From Anseranas semipalmata (taxonomy: Eukaryota > Chordata > Aves > Anseriformes > Anseranatidae): a DNA stretch of 64,000 nucleotides. The stretch spans positions 1 to 64,000 of the forward strand of contig VXAA01000959.1 of NCBI GenBank assembly GCA_013399115.1. Direction: 5' to 3'. The notes under the pieces are model-generated. The model ran no database searches. It was not told the DNA's origin and saw only the letters and a list, made by a program, of their open reading frames with translations. Both the position numbers and the translations under genes were made by a program. Of the stretch, positions 15,101 through 26,705 are shown in pieces; within the stretch, counting starts at the first letter, position 1; each line of letters begins with the position of its first letter.

Positions 15101-15676
15101 TTAGTACAAGGTATCACAGTGGATTTTATCTATCAAGCAAATCTATTATTTGCAAAGAAAACAGTGCCCTAGATAACAGTGCACCTAAAAAGTCATCATT
15201 CATAGAAGCAGTAATGGGACAAGTACGGAGAACGCAGGCAGACAAAGCTCAACAACTCGCACAGGCAGCCCAAAAGATAAAGGAAGAGAGAGCATACATT
15301 ACCAGGCAGGGATCATACTTCGTATCATTCTATCACAAGTCCAAGCAGAAAGACAATGCGGTACACTCGTGTACTATTCTGCAGCTGCACACAGTTCCAA
15401 TATTATGCAATCATGTAATTATACCAGTATAATTTACTATATAACAAAAGTAAATTTTCATACCTCAGAAATCAAGAAAAGCAAAGAAGTAGTGATTTTA
15501 GCTTTCAGTTTCAGTAACACTGGTAGCAGAAACACCAAACTATCTTTTGCAAACTTGTTTAGTTTTCTATCGTTAACAGTACTAAATCATCCATACTAAA
15601 ATTAATCGTCTTACCTGTATCGCACATGAAAGGAACGATCTTCACGCATGCTTATCAAAACATTACTTTCCTCCAT
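1..15676 (-). CDS. GPSM2: GPSM2 (LGN), G-protein signalling modulator 2; 3' end lies outside the window
   Basis: Spliced minus-strand CDS of thirteen exons: 15615-15676, 9095-9316, 7860-7995, 7277-7419, 6645-6768, 6255-6370, 5064-5219, 4166-4274, 3613-3742, 2956-3026, 1484-1660, 486-648, 153-370. All have GT-AG borders and matching phases, giving 609 open codons. Residues about 22-360 form eight tetratricopeptide repeats with repeated LGN-type helices (NLGNAYIFLG, SLGNAYTALG). A linker follows with GRRHSMENMELMKLTPEK. GoLoco 1 is at about residues 490-510 (DEGFFDLL...RMDDQR), GoLoco 2 at about 548-567 (TDEFLDLL...RRLDDQR), and the first half of GoLoco 3 ends the last exon (DDDFFDILVKCQ). In the family the TPRs bind NuMA, Insc or FRMPD1 and the GoLoco motifs bind Gi-alpha-GDP, orienting the mitotic spindle at the cell cortex; human loss causes deafness with brain malformation. 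The rest of GoLoco 3, GoLoco 4 and the stop lie beyond base 1. GPSM1 is the paralogue, but the linker and N-terminus fit GPSM2 better. Confidence 0.96.
153..370 (-). CDS. GPSM2: GPSM2 coding exon 13 (GoLoco 2 and half of GoLoco 3)
   Basis: Contains TDEFLDLLASSQSRRLDDQR, a full GoLoco motif, then ELDDDFFDILVKCQ, the first half of the third. Acceptor CCCCAG|CC, donor CAG|GTAAGA. The matching SRLDDQR half must lie in an exon beyond the left edge. Confidence 0.94.
486..648 (-). CDS. GPSM2: GPSM2 coding exon 12 (GoLoco 1)
   Basis: RNSRETMADEGFFDLLSRFQ then SNRMDDQR: a complete GoLoco motif with the DQR triad whose Arg reaches the Gi-alpha nucleotide pocket in the family. It ends TPPKTIRK plus one base; donor AAAAT|GTAGTT is weak but gives the only phase that joins to the next exon. 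Confidence 0.9.
1484..1660 (-). CDS. GPSM2: GPSM2 coding exon 11 (linker)
   Basis: VQNWNSEILAKQKPLIAKPS through DHRLPNSQR, 59 whole codons. The acceptor sits directly behind an unbroken run of 18 T (1663-1680 as A on the plus strand). Donor AGG|GTAGGT. Confidence 0.95.
2956..3026 (-). CDS. GPSM2: GPSM2 coding exon 10 (linker)
   Basis: A 71-base exon encoding TRPRVGRRHSMENMELMKL and TPEK. The RRHS stretch corresponds to a known LGN linker phosphorylation region (family knowledge). Acceptor GAAG|GT, donor AAG|GTTGGC. Confidence 0.93.
3613..3742 (-). CDS. GPSM2: GPSM2 coding exon 9 (last TPR helix and linker)
   Basis: VGDRSGELTARLNLSDLQMV through SESHVADNSLN plus G; acceptor TTGCAG|G, donor ATG|GTACGT. 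The TPR array ends here and the less conserved linker begins. Confidence 0.94.
4166..4274 (-). CDS. GPSM2: GPSM2 coding exon 8 (TPR)
   Basis: IGEGRACWSLGNAYTALGNH through ERHLEISRE; acceptor CTGCAG|A, donor GAG|GTATGA. Confidence 0.95.
5064..5219 (-). CDS. GPSM2: GPSM2 coding exon 7 (TPR)
   Basis: RTLQLARQLKDRAVEAQACY through KHLVIAQELND plus AA; acceptor TTTCAG|G, donor AA|GTAAGC. Completion by the next exon gives Lys, where human has Arg. Confidence 0.95.
6255..6370 (-). CDS. GPSM2: GPSM2 coding exon 6 (TPR)
   Basis: RLLIAKEFGDRSAERRAYSN through FETASEYY plus AA of the next Lys codon; acceptor TTTAAG|C, donor AA|GTTAGT. Confidence 0.95.
6645..6768 (-). CDS. GPSM2: GPSM2 coding exon 5 (TPR)
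   Basis: ENLTIVTELGDRAAQGRAFG through GNFRSAVLAHEQ; acceptor AAACAG|G, donor CAG|GTACAG. A standard TPR with GNLGNTHYLLG. Confidence 0.95.
7277..7419 (-). CDS. GPSM2: GPSM2 coding exon 4 (TPR with inter-helix insert)
   Basis: VGEARALYNLGNVYHSKGKN is followed by a polar insert (ACAGTHDPGELPDDVKNA) characteristic of LGN/AGS3, ending AANYY plus GA. Donor GA|GTAAGT. Confidence 0.94.
7860..7995 (-). CDS. GPSM2: GPSM2 coding exon 3 (TPR)
   Basis: Encodes TIGDLLGEAKASGNLGNTLK through HLDISRELNDK, phase 2 to 0, donor AAG|GTAAGA. TPR signature GNLGNTLKVLGNFEEA. Confidence 0.95.
9095..9316 (-). CDS. GPSM2: GPSM2 coding exon 2 (TPR 1-2)
   Basis: Begins with the third base of the split Arg codon, then MEASCLELALEGERLCKAGD; ends HHHDLTLA plus AG. 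Acceptor TTGTGCAG|G, donor AAG|GTAATC. It encodes the first TPR helices. The ATG at 9315 is internal, because exon 1 supplies the true start. Confidence 0.95.
9317..15614 (-). other. GPSM2: GPSM2 intron 1 (6.3 kb), no recognised content
   Basis: Lies between the two most 5' coding exons. I see only AT-rich intron, short poly-A/T runs, a CAAA-type tetranucleotide tract near 9960-9980 and no frame resembling a known protein. An alternative 5' exon cannot be excluded. Confidence 0.6.
9960..9980. repeat. CAAA tetranucleotide microsatellite
   Basis: Five consecutive AAAC/CAAA units within GPSM2 intron 1, plus flanking A-rich sequence. Confidence 0.75.
15615..15676 (-). CDS. GPSM2: GPSM2 coding exon 1 with start codon
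   Basis: Reads MEESNVLISMREDRSFHVRY plus the first two bases of an Arg codon, then donor AG|GTAAGA. The human N-terminus (MEENLISMREDHSFHVRYR, recalled) matches closely, which fixes the ATG at 15676. Upstream 5'UTR splicing is not resolved; AG dinucleotides lie 20-40 bases 5' of the ATG. The 6.3 kb intron that follows is the largest seen in this gene. Confidence 0.9.
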
Positions 15677-17504
15677 TGAGTTGCATTATCAGTAGAGAAA
15701 ACACTACTGTTCTGTAGCAGGGTAAGTACTTTACTATGGAGAATTGTTGTCAGAACACCATTCCAGTTAGTACATTAATAAGTTGGAGTAAAGGTATCCT
15801 AAGCTCCTGTTGAAATACTCTTCTTTATTACTAAGGTAAGGAAGTCAGTGTCAGACACATCTTAAACTTTCAGAAACGTGTTCAAGTTCTTTCATCTGTG
15901 GCCCTTTTAGTTCCATTCAGCTGCGTTTCTGCAAAGGGAACACAAGATGCTTGGCTTGAAGTCTCATTTTCAGTTAATAACTCATAACCATTTGCAGCTG
16001 ATGTAAAAGCATAGCACTACTCCTACCAACAGGAAGTGTCAGTCAAGAGCTTAAAGCTAAAGCCACATATACATGGCAATTCCTGTAGGCAAGCAAGAAA
16101 GCGGGAAGGTTTAACGAAAAACAATGCTCTCTTTTCTGTTGGAAACTTTGAGTAATCTACCGTTAGTATTTCTTGGCCTCATGAAGTTCCAAGCAAAAAG
16201 CTTAAAGGATGAAAGCTACAGAATGAAAGGCATAATATACAACAAATCACACACTGCTTTACATGTAAACAGCCCCGTTGAAACCATGATAGGTAGCTGA
16301 AGCTCCACATTAGTCAGAACTGGCTGACACAATCCCATCTAGAGATGATCCATGCTGGAGCTCATCCCACCTTGAACGTTATGAGCACAGAAGCCAGCAG
16401 ATGTTTAAGCCCCATTCCCCTTCCCCTCCTCCCTCAAAAGAAAAGGAATTTTTTGTTTTGCCTTTTTTTTTTTTACTCTGGCTTCACATTCCAAAAAGCC
16501 GCAGCGTTGTCATATGAGCTCCAAACTCTGCTTCAAAGGGATTGCAGCAGCTAGTACTTAGAAGTTAAGACGTGTTTAGGCTGGCAGGGAAAACAATTTC
16601 CAAAAAAGAGACTCTATTCAAAAGTTTACCCACTTTTAAGTATATTTTTAGTAGAGGAGTTGACATATTTATTGCTCAGCACTAATATTACCTTCCTTTG
16701 CAAGTAAATGTACGGTTGCATAATTCACAAATGCGTGTTTCATCAAGGGATTGCAGAGATGTCAAAAAACAAGAGCAGAACTCAGATTTAAAGCTGTCAC
16801 CAGAAGAAAATGCATCCGTCTCTATTTTTAATTGTCAGTGTAGGCAGTGCTTTTTCCTCTCATTAGTTTTATCAAGTACCAGGTATGAAGATTGGTGCTT
16901 CCCATCATCCTCTTCTTTGATAGCATCCTTCAAACAGACCATCCACATTCTTCCAGTCAAACAACTATTTTGCCCTTCCATGCTCAGCATTAGAATTATT
17001 TGCCATCAACAAGTGGGTGTGGGCACATTTTTGCAATTACGAAGTGTGACGCATACATTTTAAAATACCATTGCAACCCACGTACCAGGCAGACTGTGCT
17101 ACAGGTATTTGCTCTCCAGAGGTTTGTCCGAAGCTCAGGTCGGATAACTCAAACAAGCAGATAGCTCTAAGTCACCCAGTCTACAGTGATCGCCTGCGAG
17201 CGGTCTCGGTGCTCTGCAATACAAGGGAATTGAAAGTTCTGTTCCATAGACACGCTCATGTAAATTGCTGTGTGCCACAGACCAAACAGAGTGTGCTTGG
17301 GCAACTGCTGTGGCTCATGAAATAATGACTGTGGCAATTTGTTTATTTGTACTCTAATGGTAATTAATAACGTGTCAAGAAGCTTTTCTTAAAATAAAAG
17401 TCAAATTTAATAAAAAACCTATTTTTTTACCAGTAGATCAGAAAGACTCTATTTATTTAACATCAGGTATCAGTAACACACTTCCCATCGGATGTTCACA
17501 ACCT

Positions 17505-17700
17505 CACTTCAGCCCTCACGCCTAGCCTCCTCCTCGGACTGAGGCCCCGCGCCACGCTGGCCGAACCGCCGCTCCGGCCTCTCCCCTCCTTACCGACCCA
17601 CACGGACGCACCCGAGCTGGCCCACGCCACGACCACAGACCGACAAAAACTACTGGGCCTGGGCTTCACACCTCGCTTCTTCACCTGTAACTCATTAGGA
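17505..17700 (-). promoter_or_regulatory. GPSM2: Small CpG-rich patch; candidate GPSM2 promoter and 5'UTR exon
   Basis: About 16 CpG dinucleotides occur within roughly 125 bases, in surroundings that are otherwise AT-rich and CpG-poor. On the minus strand it contains TGGGTCG|GTAAGGAGG, a good donor (last exonic base 17594). A transcript starting near 17.7 kb and spliced from there could join the exon carrying the GPSM2 start codon about 2 kb downstream. This is inference from composition and splice signal only; no TATA box is seen. Confidence 0.5.
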
Positions 17701-20700
17701 TCTCAAGCTGTACCTCCAGCCACGCCAACATGTAATCAGAAAGCAAACGTAAAGTGCGTTAATTAGAGTGATGAATTAAAAATTAAGGAGGCAGGTATCA
17801 ATGAACCCTTTTGCAGACAGTATCTCTCGGGTGTAAGCTGGCCCTGGGAGGATCACACCATAGCAAACTAAGCCTTGCTCGCTCAATTGGAGCACCTTAA
17901 CTTCTCAGAGTAGCTCTGTGTAATCCAGCCTTTCCAGGGCTGGTGATCAACATGAAAGTGCCTCAGAAGACGCTGCACTTCAGCAGAGCAGCCGAATGAA
18001 TGCATAGAAGTCAGGAAAAGTTCCACCATTTCCGCATATCTAACAGCAAAACAGAGTTTCTCCTAAGCTTGTGTTTTTAATTAAAACTTCACATAGCGTG
18101 AAAGAAGCACTTGTGACCACTAGGAAAACTCTGTATTAGTGCGAAGCAGAAGCTTTCAACTCATTCTCTCCACAACTTTAAACAATGCAGAATTCATATA
18201 CATCTAAAAGAGCTGCCTTTCATGCAAGCATGACTGTAATATTGTAGTTGCCTGTACAACTGGAAAATGCACAATTTTACTATTCCAGCTAGCAAACGCA
18301 GGAAATCCTAGCCTTTCTGTAATTTTAAAATGGGTGAGAAAAGCACACAGAAAAAAGCTTGGGCCTCCTTCAGAAGTGGAAAATTAACTAAACTAGTGTT
18401 AGTAATTACACAGCAGCAAGATACCAAACAAACTAAAAAAATAAAATAAAATTCAAATACTGCAAGGCAGACATTAGGCAATCAAACGTGGCAGAGAGTT
18501 TATATCCACAATAGACAAAATATGCACTCTATCAACTCTTATTAGAAGAAAATGGTGAGCCATAGTTAGGGCTTATCCACTCTGTCTACAAATAGCTAAA
18601 GGATCTTTGAAGCAAAAAGCCACTTTTGCATCAACTGGGAATCACAACACAGGTGGAGAGGAAGATTATTTTCTCCCTTGCATTTCCTTGAATCGGTAAA
18701 TTCCAACAGCTTCATTGGCTCCGTCCCTCATCCCACCATCTCCCTTAGCCCATACCTTCCTTTTTGGAGCTTGCCAGATGATCAAAAACCTTTCTGTGCT
18801 TATCTGCAGTTACATGGCTGCCTGGCTGACATATGCTGACTGGTCACCTGGGGGCTGACTAACAGAGTATTTCACAGTTCAATTCTTCCCGTCTTTCCCT
18901 AAAGGAGGCGATCAAGTAATGCCTTCTCTACCCATCTGCTATTTTTCACAAAGCTATAGGAAAGGAGCATCTGCCAAATGAATTCGTCACTGGCTCAGAG
19001 ATTTAAAAGTTACCAGGGGAAAGCACAGACCGAGGCAGACCAATCACACAAATGCCATTTCCTTACAAAAACTAGCTACGGAGGTTTGTTGTCTCAAGAT
19101 TAAGGCAAATTTTCCATTGTTGAACTAAGATCGAATTTCCTTTCAGAGACAGGCTATAGCATGGGTGGAATGGATTATCTGGAAACAAAGCAGAGCTTTG
19201 CAGCCCTTATGGAGAAAAAGAAACTAAGCAACAAAAAATATAGTGACAATTCTACTACTGAAATATAGAGATTAGCTTGACTGCAGACCTTGAAAATATA
19301 AAACAGGATATAAACACAAATAGTAAGACCAGAAACACTCTGAACCACAATCAGAACTAGACAAACCATAATTTTAGTCTTCAATGATGTCCAAGGATAT
19401 TTTTAAAAATCACCTGAATTAACAAAAATAAGCCAAAAAAATTGTAATAATTCTATATCAAGTTTCATATTGTATTTGCATAGAAAACAGCATAGTCAAT
19501 AGCTTTTGTGTAGTACTAAACATTCCCCTTTGAATGAACCTTAAAATAACCGCGTGACGTGCTGGTAAGAAGCTAGTTTTTCCAAACCTCGAGCACAGTA
19601 TGACCCAAGTGACTCGGGAGAGGGGGCCATGCAGCAGTCAGACACTGCAAGACGATGACCTGCGTGGTTACTCTTGGAAGCCTGATTTTACACTCCTCTC
19701 TGCACCACTTGTGACAGAAGTTCAACAGCAGGTTAGCTGACAGCAAACAGAAACCACCTTCACTGATGAAGTGAATTTGAGGTTTTATTCAGAGTCAATG
19801 GTGATGTGGAGCAATACCTGCTCTGAAATACTGCCTTTTTTCTCCAGATGGATTTCCACATGGAGCAGATCCCCTCAGAATAAAGCACAGGGCTTGGTTA
19901 AAGGACGGGCTTAGAAGCACGCAAGACAAGCAGCGTTCCAGCACGCGACCCGAGCGCAGCTCCCGTCAGACACAAACAGGTTGCATCTAAGGGCAGAACG
20001 GGAAAGCGGAGGTTCAGAAACAACTGCCCCAGACACTCCTCCTGGGTGCGTGCCTAATGAAGCAGATTCTGCAGAGCTTGTAATTACTGCAGAGCATGGG
20101 AAAGACCCAGCCTAGCACATCCTATGCTATCAGACTCACCAGACAAGCTGTAAATAAATTAATACCAGTATCCAATGTGCTTCATTCAGATGCTTCCTCC
20201 TCTACCCCAATTATACTTGCCATAATGACTTATAAATATCGGACCATATAAAACTAAGTCACATTATTGAATATTGCAGACAATCCTAAAATGGACAAAA
20301 GGGGGGTACTGCGTGTATTTAATACTGTGTGTATATCATGTGTAGCTTTGAGCCACACATGACATTCTTCCAACAGAACAGGAATCCTACCAACCTGCTC
20401 TCCACAGGCCTGGGATTTCACCTATAGCATACCAATAGAAGAAGGCATACGCAGTTTCCTCCCCTCTTCCCAATCAATGTGGACAGAGCTCTTTTTTACA
20501 TATGAAATTATCACCTCCTTGCTGGAAAGAGAATCAAAAACTTGCAACTGACAGCGTAAGGCTGGACAGGCAGTTTACTGCCAGAACTGACAGATGCACG
20601 GCTAACTACCTTTTATGAATCAAAAGAACAGAATTACTACAGGGAGGTTTGGAACCTTGACTCCATTATCTATGAAATTATGTCATCCCTCTTCTTAGCC

Positions 20701-23700
20701 AATTAATGCCTGAGACTTAATAACTTCAGTATAACCAGCAGTCTTTTTAGACAGTCAACAGAAGCACAGTTTATCAAAGAGTAAAAAAGTAATAATAACA
20801 GGAGCTATGACACTCATGACCCCCCTTAAAAATTGAAGGTAATTGCTAAAAGAAAAATTACGCCAACACTATCATTATTTGTCATGAGCTCCCGGGTGAT
20901 CTAACTGATTCTCTTCTTCATTTCTCTCCATGATTTGTTTCTAGCACTGTACTTACCAAACAGGAAGAAAAGGCTTTCTGTCCAAGTGCTTTAACTTATT
21001 GGTGCAGTCACCAGTATGGCTGCAGGGGGAGAAACCCCTAGTGACAAAGGAGCGCAAGTACGCCCAGGACAGCCCCAAGTAGGACTGTAAAAGAACTGTA
21101 CTGAAAATATTAAATAACTATAAGAAACAAAGTAATGAAAATATTGCATAAAAATCCACAACTACTTTACGAGATTAAATGATCATAAATTATACTAGTT
21201 TGTGCAATTCTATTTATATTTTAATAAGCTTAAAAAAGGTCCTAGCAGCAAGATCCTTCTAAGTCTTGAGATACTAAAAAAACAAACCAAACAAACCAAA
21301 AAAAACAAATGGGTGGTGAGCATATTTGAGACATATTTGCTCACAAAGAAGTGAGGATCTCACGGCATGCACAGCTGAAAATGAAAACATGGACTTGAAT
21401 TCAATGCTAGAGGAACACAGCCCCAGAGCCGAGTCCAACATCTCTTACGTAATTGCAAACACGGTGCTGCATTATGACAAACTTGCTAACAGCGGAGATA
21501 CTTAATTTATCGCCCTATTTCTAAAAAGGCTTGATCTAATTTTCATATTCTTTGGTTACCTAAACCCAGCTGACCTTGCTGCCTGGTGGGTTCTAAATAA
21601 AGGCAGAGAAGGCTTGTTTCTTCTGTGCCCTTTCATGTGCGCTAATCCCTCCTCATTCTCGCTCCACGTACGTCTCTTTTTGGCGTAAGTCTAGACACCC
21701 TGGCTTATACAGTATTATGTTAAAGGCAAACAAGTCCAGGAGCATTTCTACGTGCCCTCTAGTGTTATCTGCATACACTTTCCACCTACTCTGTAGATGA
21801 GGAGTAGTTTTTTTTCCTTTGTGTCTGTGCGGTACCTAGTTCAGTAGAGTTTGGGGCTTTAATGCTAAAGGTCTGCAACATGGCAAGCCTCTTAAACTCC
21901 ACATATGCTTATTGTTCATTTTTTCTCTTTGTTGTTAAAGGGTTGTGCAAACGTCTCCTTTAGCAAGTAAGTATTGCCTAGCATTATTTTCAATATTACT
22001 CACAATTATCAACCGAAACACAAGCAGTCTTAATGACACAACTTATTTCTGCCAGATCATAAAAAAACTATTCCCAACAACCATGATAACTGATTCCAGA
22101 AGCATCTTCCTACTCTGAGTCAGAAGGAAACTCACCTGCATTCTTAAGGGTTATTTTCTTTTCCTTCCATAAGGAACACCCAAGCCATAGATCAAAACTG
22201 CATATATGCTTTGCAACAACAACAAAAATCTGTATCATGAGAGACTGAAGGGAAAAAAAAAAAAACAAAACCCTTTCAATTAAGGAACTTTCAAATTGCT
22301 GGCAAGAATCTGATATTTCTACTCAACACTAAACACCCTATTTTCACCCAGCAATCAGACTGAAATGTAAATACATTCCTTATAATGGAATCATTAAGTA
22401 AGAGCAGAAAGAAATGCCAGAAACTTAGGAGACTGATGCAATATATAAGTGACAAAAAAACATATATCCTCATTGCTAGTATGTTCATCAGAGTACTGTC
22501 ATAGGCCCAGCTCTGCTAACTTTGGTAAATGAGGAGGTGCCCTGTCAGGCACTCTTCAGCAGTACAGGTTTGTACAGAGAAATACTCAAGGCACCTGGCA
22601 ATGATGCAGGCCATACACTGACATGCGGGCTTAGAATGTATTGTTGCCAAAAACAAACAAAAAACCAGCACGCAGACTTCCACTACGTAGAGTAACACAC
22701 AGCAGCAGCAAACGCACATGATACCAGACTGAGACCTGAGAGCATGAAATACCAAAGTTCAGTGATGCAAAGGGGGACTTCTGAGTGCCTCTCTCACAGA
22801 ATCTCTCTCAGAATACAGTAACTCTTTTTAAGAGAATTAATATTTAGCTGGAAATCAGCTTGCTACTTAATGTACGTAATTACTGTCTAGTGTGCAAGTT
22901 GAACTGGGTGTAGCTAACGCAAGTAACCACAAGCATTTTTATTATAAGGACATTTCTGCAAATAGTTTATGTAAGCCATCTATTTAAATTCCAAAGTATG
23001 GCAATCCCACACTATGACAAAATAGGAAAGGAAGAGAACATGAAGTGCCTGCAGCATAATATAACTAATATCCCTATAATAAATCTAATCAGGCAACTGG
23101 GAACTAATTCTAAATGCAACAAGATTAACATTTCAGATGAAAGATGCTAGGGTCAAATCCTCTCTGTGCCTTAAAAAACAGCAAAATCTGAATAGCTGTT
23201 TCCCCCCCCCCTTTTTTTTTACATATTTGATACATCAAGGTATTAGGATTCCTTCATTTTTATTTTTGATTGGAATAACAAGTCCTAAGTTTTACATATT
23301 GCCATTCACAGACTGAAAACAAATACTGTGCTGCCAGCAGCCTTCTTTCCAAGCATCCCACAACAGGAGATGGATTCGCAATTTTCAAGTGCTTAAATGC
23401 CACACCAGACTTCAGTGACGATTCACAAGAAAGTAATAACCTGTGATCTTTTTATTCTTAGCAGGAGTTTAAATCATATTACCACAAAATTGGTAAGAGC
23501 TTTGTTACCAAGACCTGAACTTAAATTTGAATCTCACTCCTGCTTGTTAGGGACAATCTCACCACACAAATGAACATACACTGGGTCTCAAGCCTCTCCC
23601 AGCCAACCAGGCATTTACTCAAGTACCTTCAGGTTGGTAAATGGAGCATGTTATAAGATGCAAAAGAACACCAGATGGGAAAAGTTCAACACAAAATGTT

Positions 23701-26004
23701 GTACTTAAAGTGATGGAGCATGCTTATCACAAATCTCTCCAATAAAGTGTTCCACTTAGCTCAGCTCCTTCTTGGCCTATAACATCTGTTAATAAGAGAT
23801 CCTGGGAAGTAAAAGAAAGAAAACAGCCTGAGACTGCACAAGCACCTTGCCAAGAGAGAAGAAAATGAATCTTAACATTTGATAAATCAAAAAATGTATA
23901 TCTTTAGAATCACAGGCAATAAAACACAATAGCACATATAAGTGAAGCAACATAGCTGATATATCAAATTTCCTATTTCACACTGTGATGCTCATTCAGA
24001 GGTTAAGCAAGCATTCAGCATAAAGAACTCATTACTGCTCCAGCAAGATTTTATCCTGCAAGGAGCAGATGTAGCTCTTATAGAATCTGTATTACACAAC
24101 TGAAATGATCCATCACAGTTTACTGCCAATAGCATTGCTTGGTGCATCACCTCTGCCCCCCAGCCCTCAAGTATTAACAGCAACCACTAACAGCCATCTC
24201 AACGATGAGTCTACAACTGAGCACCAGACAGCTCCATCCGACGTGGAGGATGAACACGTACCACAGAAAGAAGAATACGTGTTATTGTTTGCTTCTTATA
24301 GACACAGTTACAGTTTATTTATGACATGACGCTTATGCAGATTTAAAGAAAAAATATTTGTTGAGGTGCCAAGTTGTAAATTGCTTTGCATATTTATCCT
24401 AACATTTGGGATGCAGGTGCAGATCTCTTCAGAAACTGTTCAAATGCATTTTTTCAGTCTGCATGACAAATACAGAACTGGGCTCCATTTTGCCTCTAAC
24501 TGCCACAGATTTATTCAACTATATTTACACATTATCACACAAATACCATTTGTCACAATGCTGTATACTGTCCAGTAATGACCAATGATTGCCAGGTAAC
24601 ATACAGCATCCGAAGTGTTGCATGCAGCGAACAAAATTCTGAAAATTATACCAGCAGGACAATGGCAGAAAAAAAATGTGGTGCAAAGAAATAAAAAAGA
24701 TTTATAGAGGCTTCATAGTAGATCATGTACAATTTTTTCCCCATAACTCAGCTGCATGAAAGTTTCTCCTTCTTATTAGTAAAAGGTTTATAATACACAG
24801 AAGTTTTATTACTTGAACAGGAACCATGCTTTTCAGACACTGCCAGACTCAAGCCCTAGGAGGCAACTTGACATTAATCATCTGTTCAATATTATGTATG
24901 TTTCAGACCATTTCTTACCACTTTGTCTGCTTTTTTTTCCCTGTATTTCACACCCCTAATGTTGTGAACTTTGACAAAATAGTACTCTATTTTTTGATAC
25001 AATCATTTGTGTAGCTGGCTTGCTATTGAAGGCCTAAATGAAAGTCACCTTTTTTTTTCTTCACCTGGTATCTTTCTATTCTTTCATTCAAGGGACTAGT
25101 AACAGTCACAACAGGTTAATCTTTCAGAAAGTCATAAGATCAGCACTTACTCCTTAAACACAAACAATTTCATTAAGATGTTAACACTACAGACTGCTAA
25201 AACCAAGACCAGAGTTACCAGATCTGGGCATGAATGACTAAGTTGAGGAAAGTGAAACTGACCACACAACTGCTACAAAAAATGTGAATGACAGAAAGTA
25301 CAAATATCTTTGCTGTCAAATTAAAAAAGTGGAAAACCAGAACCTAAAAACGATCCTGTTTTAAGCAAAACCCGAAGAATCCTGGAAAATCGTGTAAACC
25401 ACAAAAAACTCCCCCACACGTTCAATAATTAAAATTACTGACAGATAGAATTTACTTTTAGAAAAAACACTCATTTCTTAATAAAACTTCTCCTAACTAG
25501 TGGGGAACCAAGCTGCTCTCCAAATCATATTGCACATGGGGATCTGAAGAACACTGGTTTGCTGTCATCTGTTGACAAGAAAAGGCTGAGAAATGACTTC
25601 AGAAACAGTCCTAGCAAAATAAGAAAAAATTTCCACCCTGCCAAGGTGTAAGAGAACACTCATTTTCAAAATCGTGTTGTTCTCCTCTACAATGTGCCAA
25701 AAGAAACAGATCTATGTTTTTGCAATGCTTTTACTCAACATTCATACTACAAGAGGCTGCCCTGTTAGCTGCTGAAAGAACTGTGATCTCTAAACACCTC
25801 AGAAAACAAAAGGAGAAAAAAAAAAAAAGACAGCAATTTGAGCCAAGTGACAATGGCAGCACATGAAGAAAATAGTAGGGTGTCTATCAATACCTTTTAA
25901 AATTATTTTGACCTTCTAACCAGCAAGTTCTGCAGTAATTCTCCAGCAAGAGCAGCAGGAACATAAAATTCTGAGTAGTTGTCAAATGTTTCAAAGAGTT
26001 AGGA

Positions 26005-26044
26005 GAGCGTTTGCACGCTCGTAGGTCTCTTCTAGACCAATAAA
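26005..26044 (+). other. Two adjacent short hairpins followed by AATAAA
   Basis: GAGCGT-ttgc-ACGCTC (26005-26020) and GGTCT-cttct-AGACC (26024-26038) are perfect inverted repeats. AATAAA follows at 26039-26044, and a consensus plus-strand donor CAG|GTAAGT at 26059-26066. No gene was recognised in this orientation. It may be chance or a remnant element. Confidence 0.4.
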
Positions 26045-26109
26045 GCCGTCTCAAGTTTCAGGTAAGTTTTGTGTAAGCTTTACATGGAAGTAACTGAAAG
26101 TATAACGTC

Positions 26110-26129
26110 TATCCCTCCACGGAGGGATA
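26110..26129. repeat. 20-base near-perfect palindrome
   Basis: TATCCCTCC-ac-GGAGGGATA, 9-base arms with a 2-base centre, just outside the CpG island. No function is evident. Confidence 0.7.
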
Positions 26130-26416
26130 CAGAATCACAGTTCAGAAGTCTAGGTAACATTAATAGAACTAGTATGAAGGCACACTGGCGCAGGCCTACA
26201 GATCAGTTTAAAAATATGATAAAAAAATATATAAGCAAAGAATTTAGAAGGATTGCGTTGCAAGGATGACACTTTGCTGACATTTTCAGCTGTAATAAAA
26301 TTACGCCTATTAAACAAAAGGCACAACGCTTTCAGACAAACGGGGGGACGGCCTGGGACCCCTCAGCCCGTCTCTGGGATGCCAGAGGCCACGGGCGCGG
26401 CGACGCGGGACGCGCG

Positions 26417-26458
26417 CAGCCCCCAGCCCGCAGCCCCCAGCCCGCAGCCCCCAGCCCG
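26417..26458. repeat. 14-base GC-rich tandem repeat, three exact copies
   Basis: The unit CAGCCCCCAGCCCG is repeated three times without a mismatch and then begins a fourth copy. It lies in the CpG island about 250 bases before the sequence gap. Confidence 0.9.
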
Positions 26459-26705
26459 CAGCCCCGGCGGGCACCTCACGGAACGGCAGCGGGGCTGGCG
26501 AGGCTCCCAACACAGCAGGAGGGCCACGGCGCCCGGGGACTCCCTCTGGGCCTCTGCAACCACGCCAAGAGGGGGGTAAAGAAGAACCCCTGGTAACCAC
26601 GTCCCCCGTTCAAAAAACAAATCATTATTCGCTGCGCGTCGCCGGAGACACCCGGCGCCCCCCCGCCGCCGGCCGGCTCAGGGGAAGGGGCGCGCTGCCC
26701 GGCGA

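Larger units (their letters stand above)
15677..26330. other. Upstream (5') interval of GPSM2 with no protein-coding exon recognised
   Basis: About 10.6 kb separates the GPSM2 start codon from the AKNAD1-side CpG island. Reading frames here are short and none resembles a known family. It probably holds the 5'UTR exon(s) and first intron of GPSM2. The only distinct compositional feature is the CpG-rich patch at 17.5-17.7 kb; there are simple C/T runs at 23203-23220. Confidence 0.6.

Noticed and set aside
23203..23220. C-run followed by a T-run
   Set aside because: Simple low-complexity tract, no flanking structure that suggests an element end.
26253..26600. Overlapping Pro/Gln-rich frames at the edge of the island
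   Set aside because: They translate the 14-base tandem repeat on both strands; no splice or start evidence.
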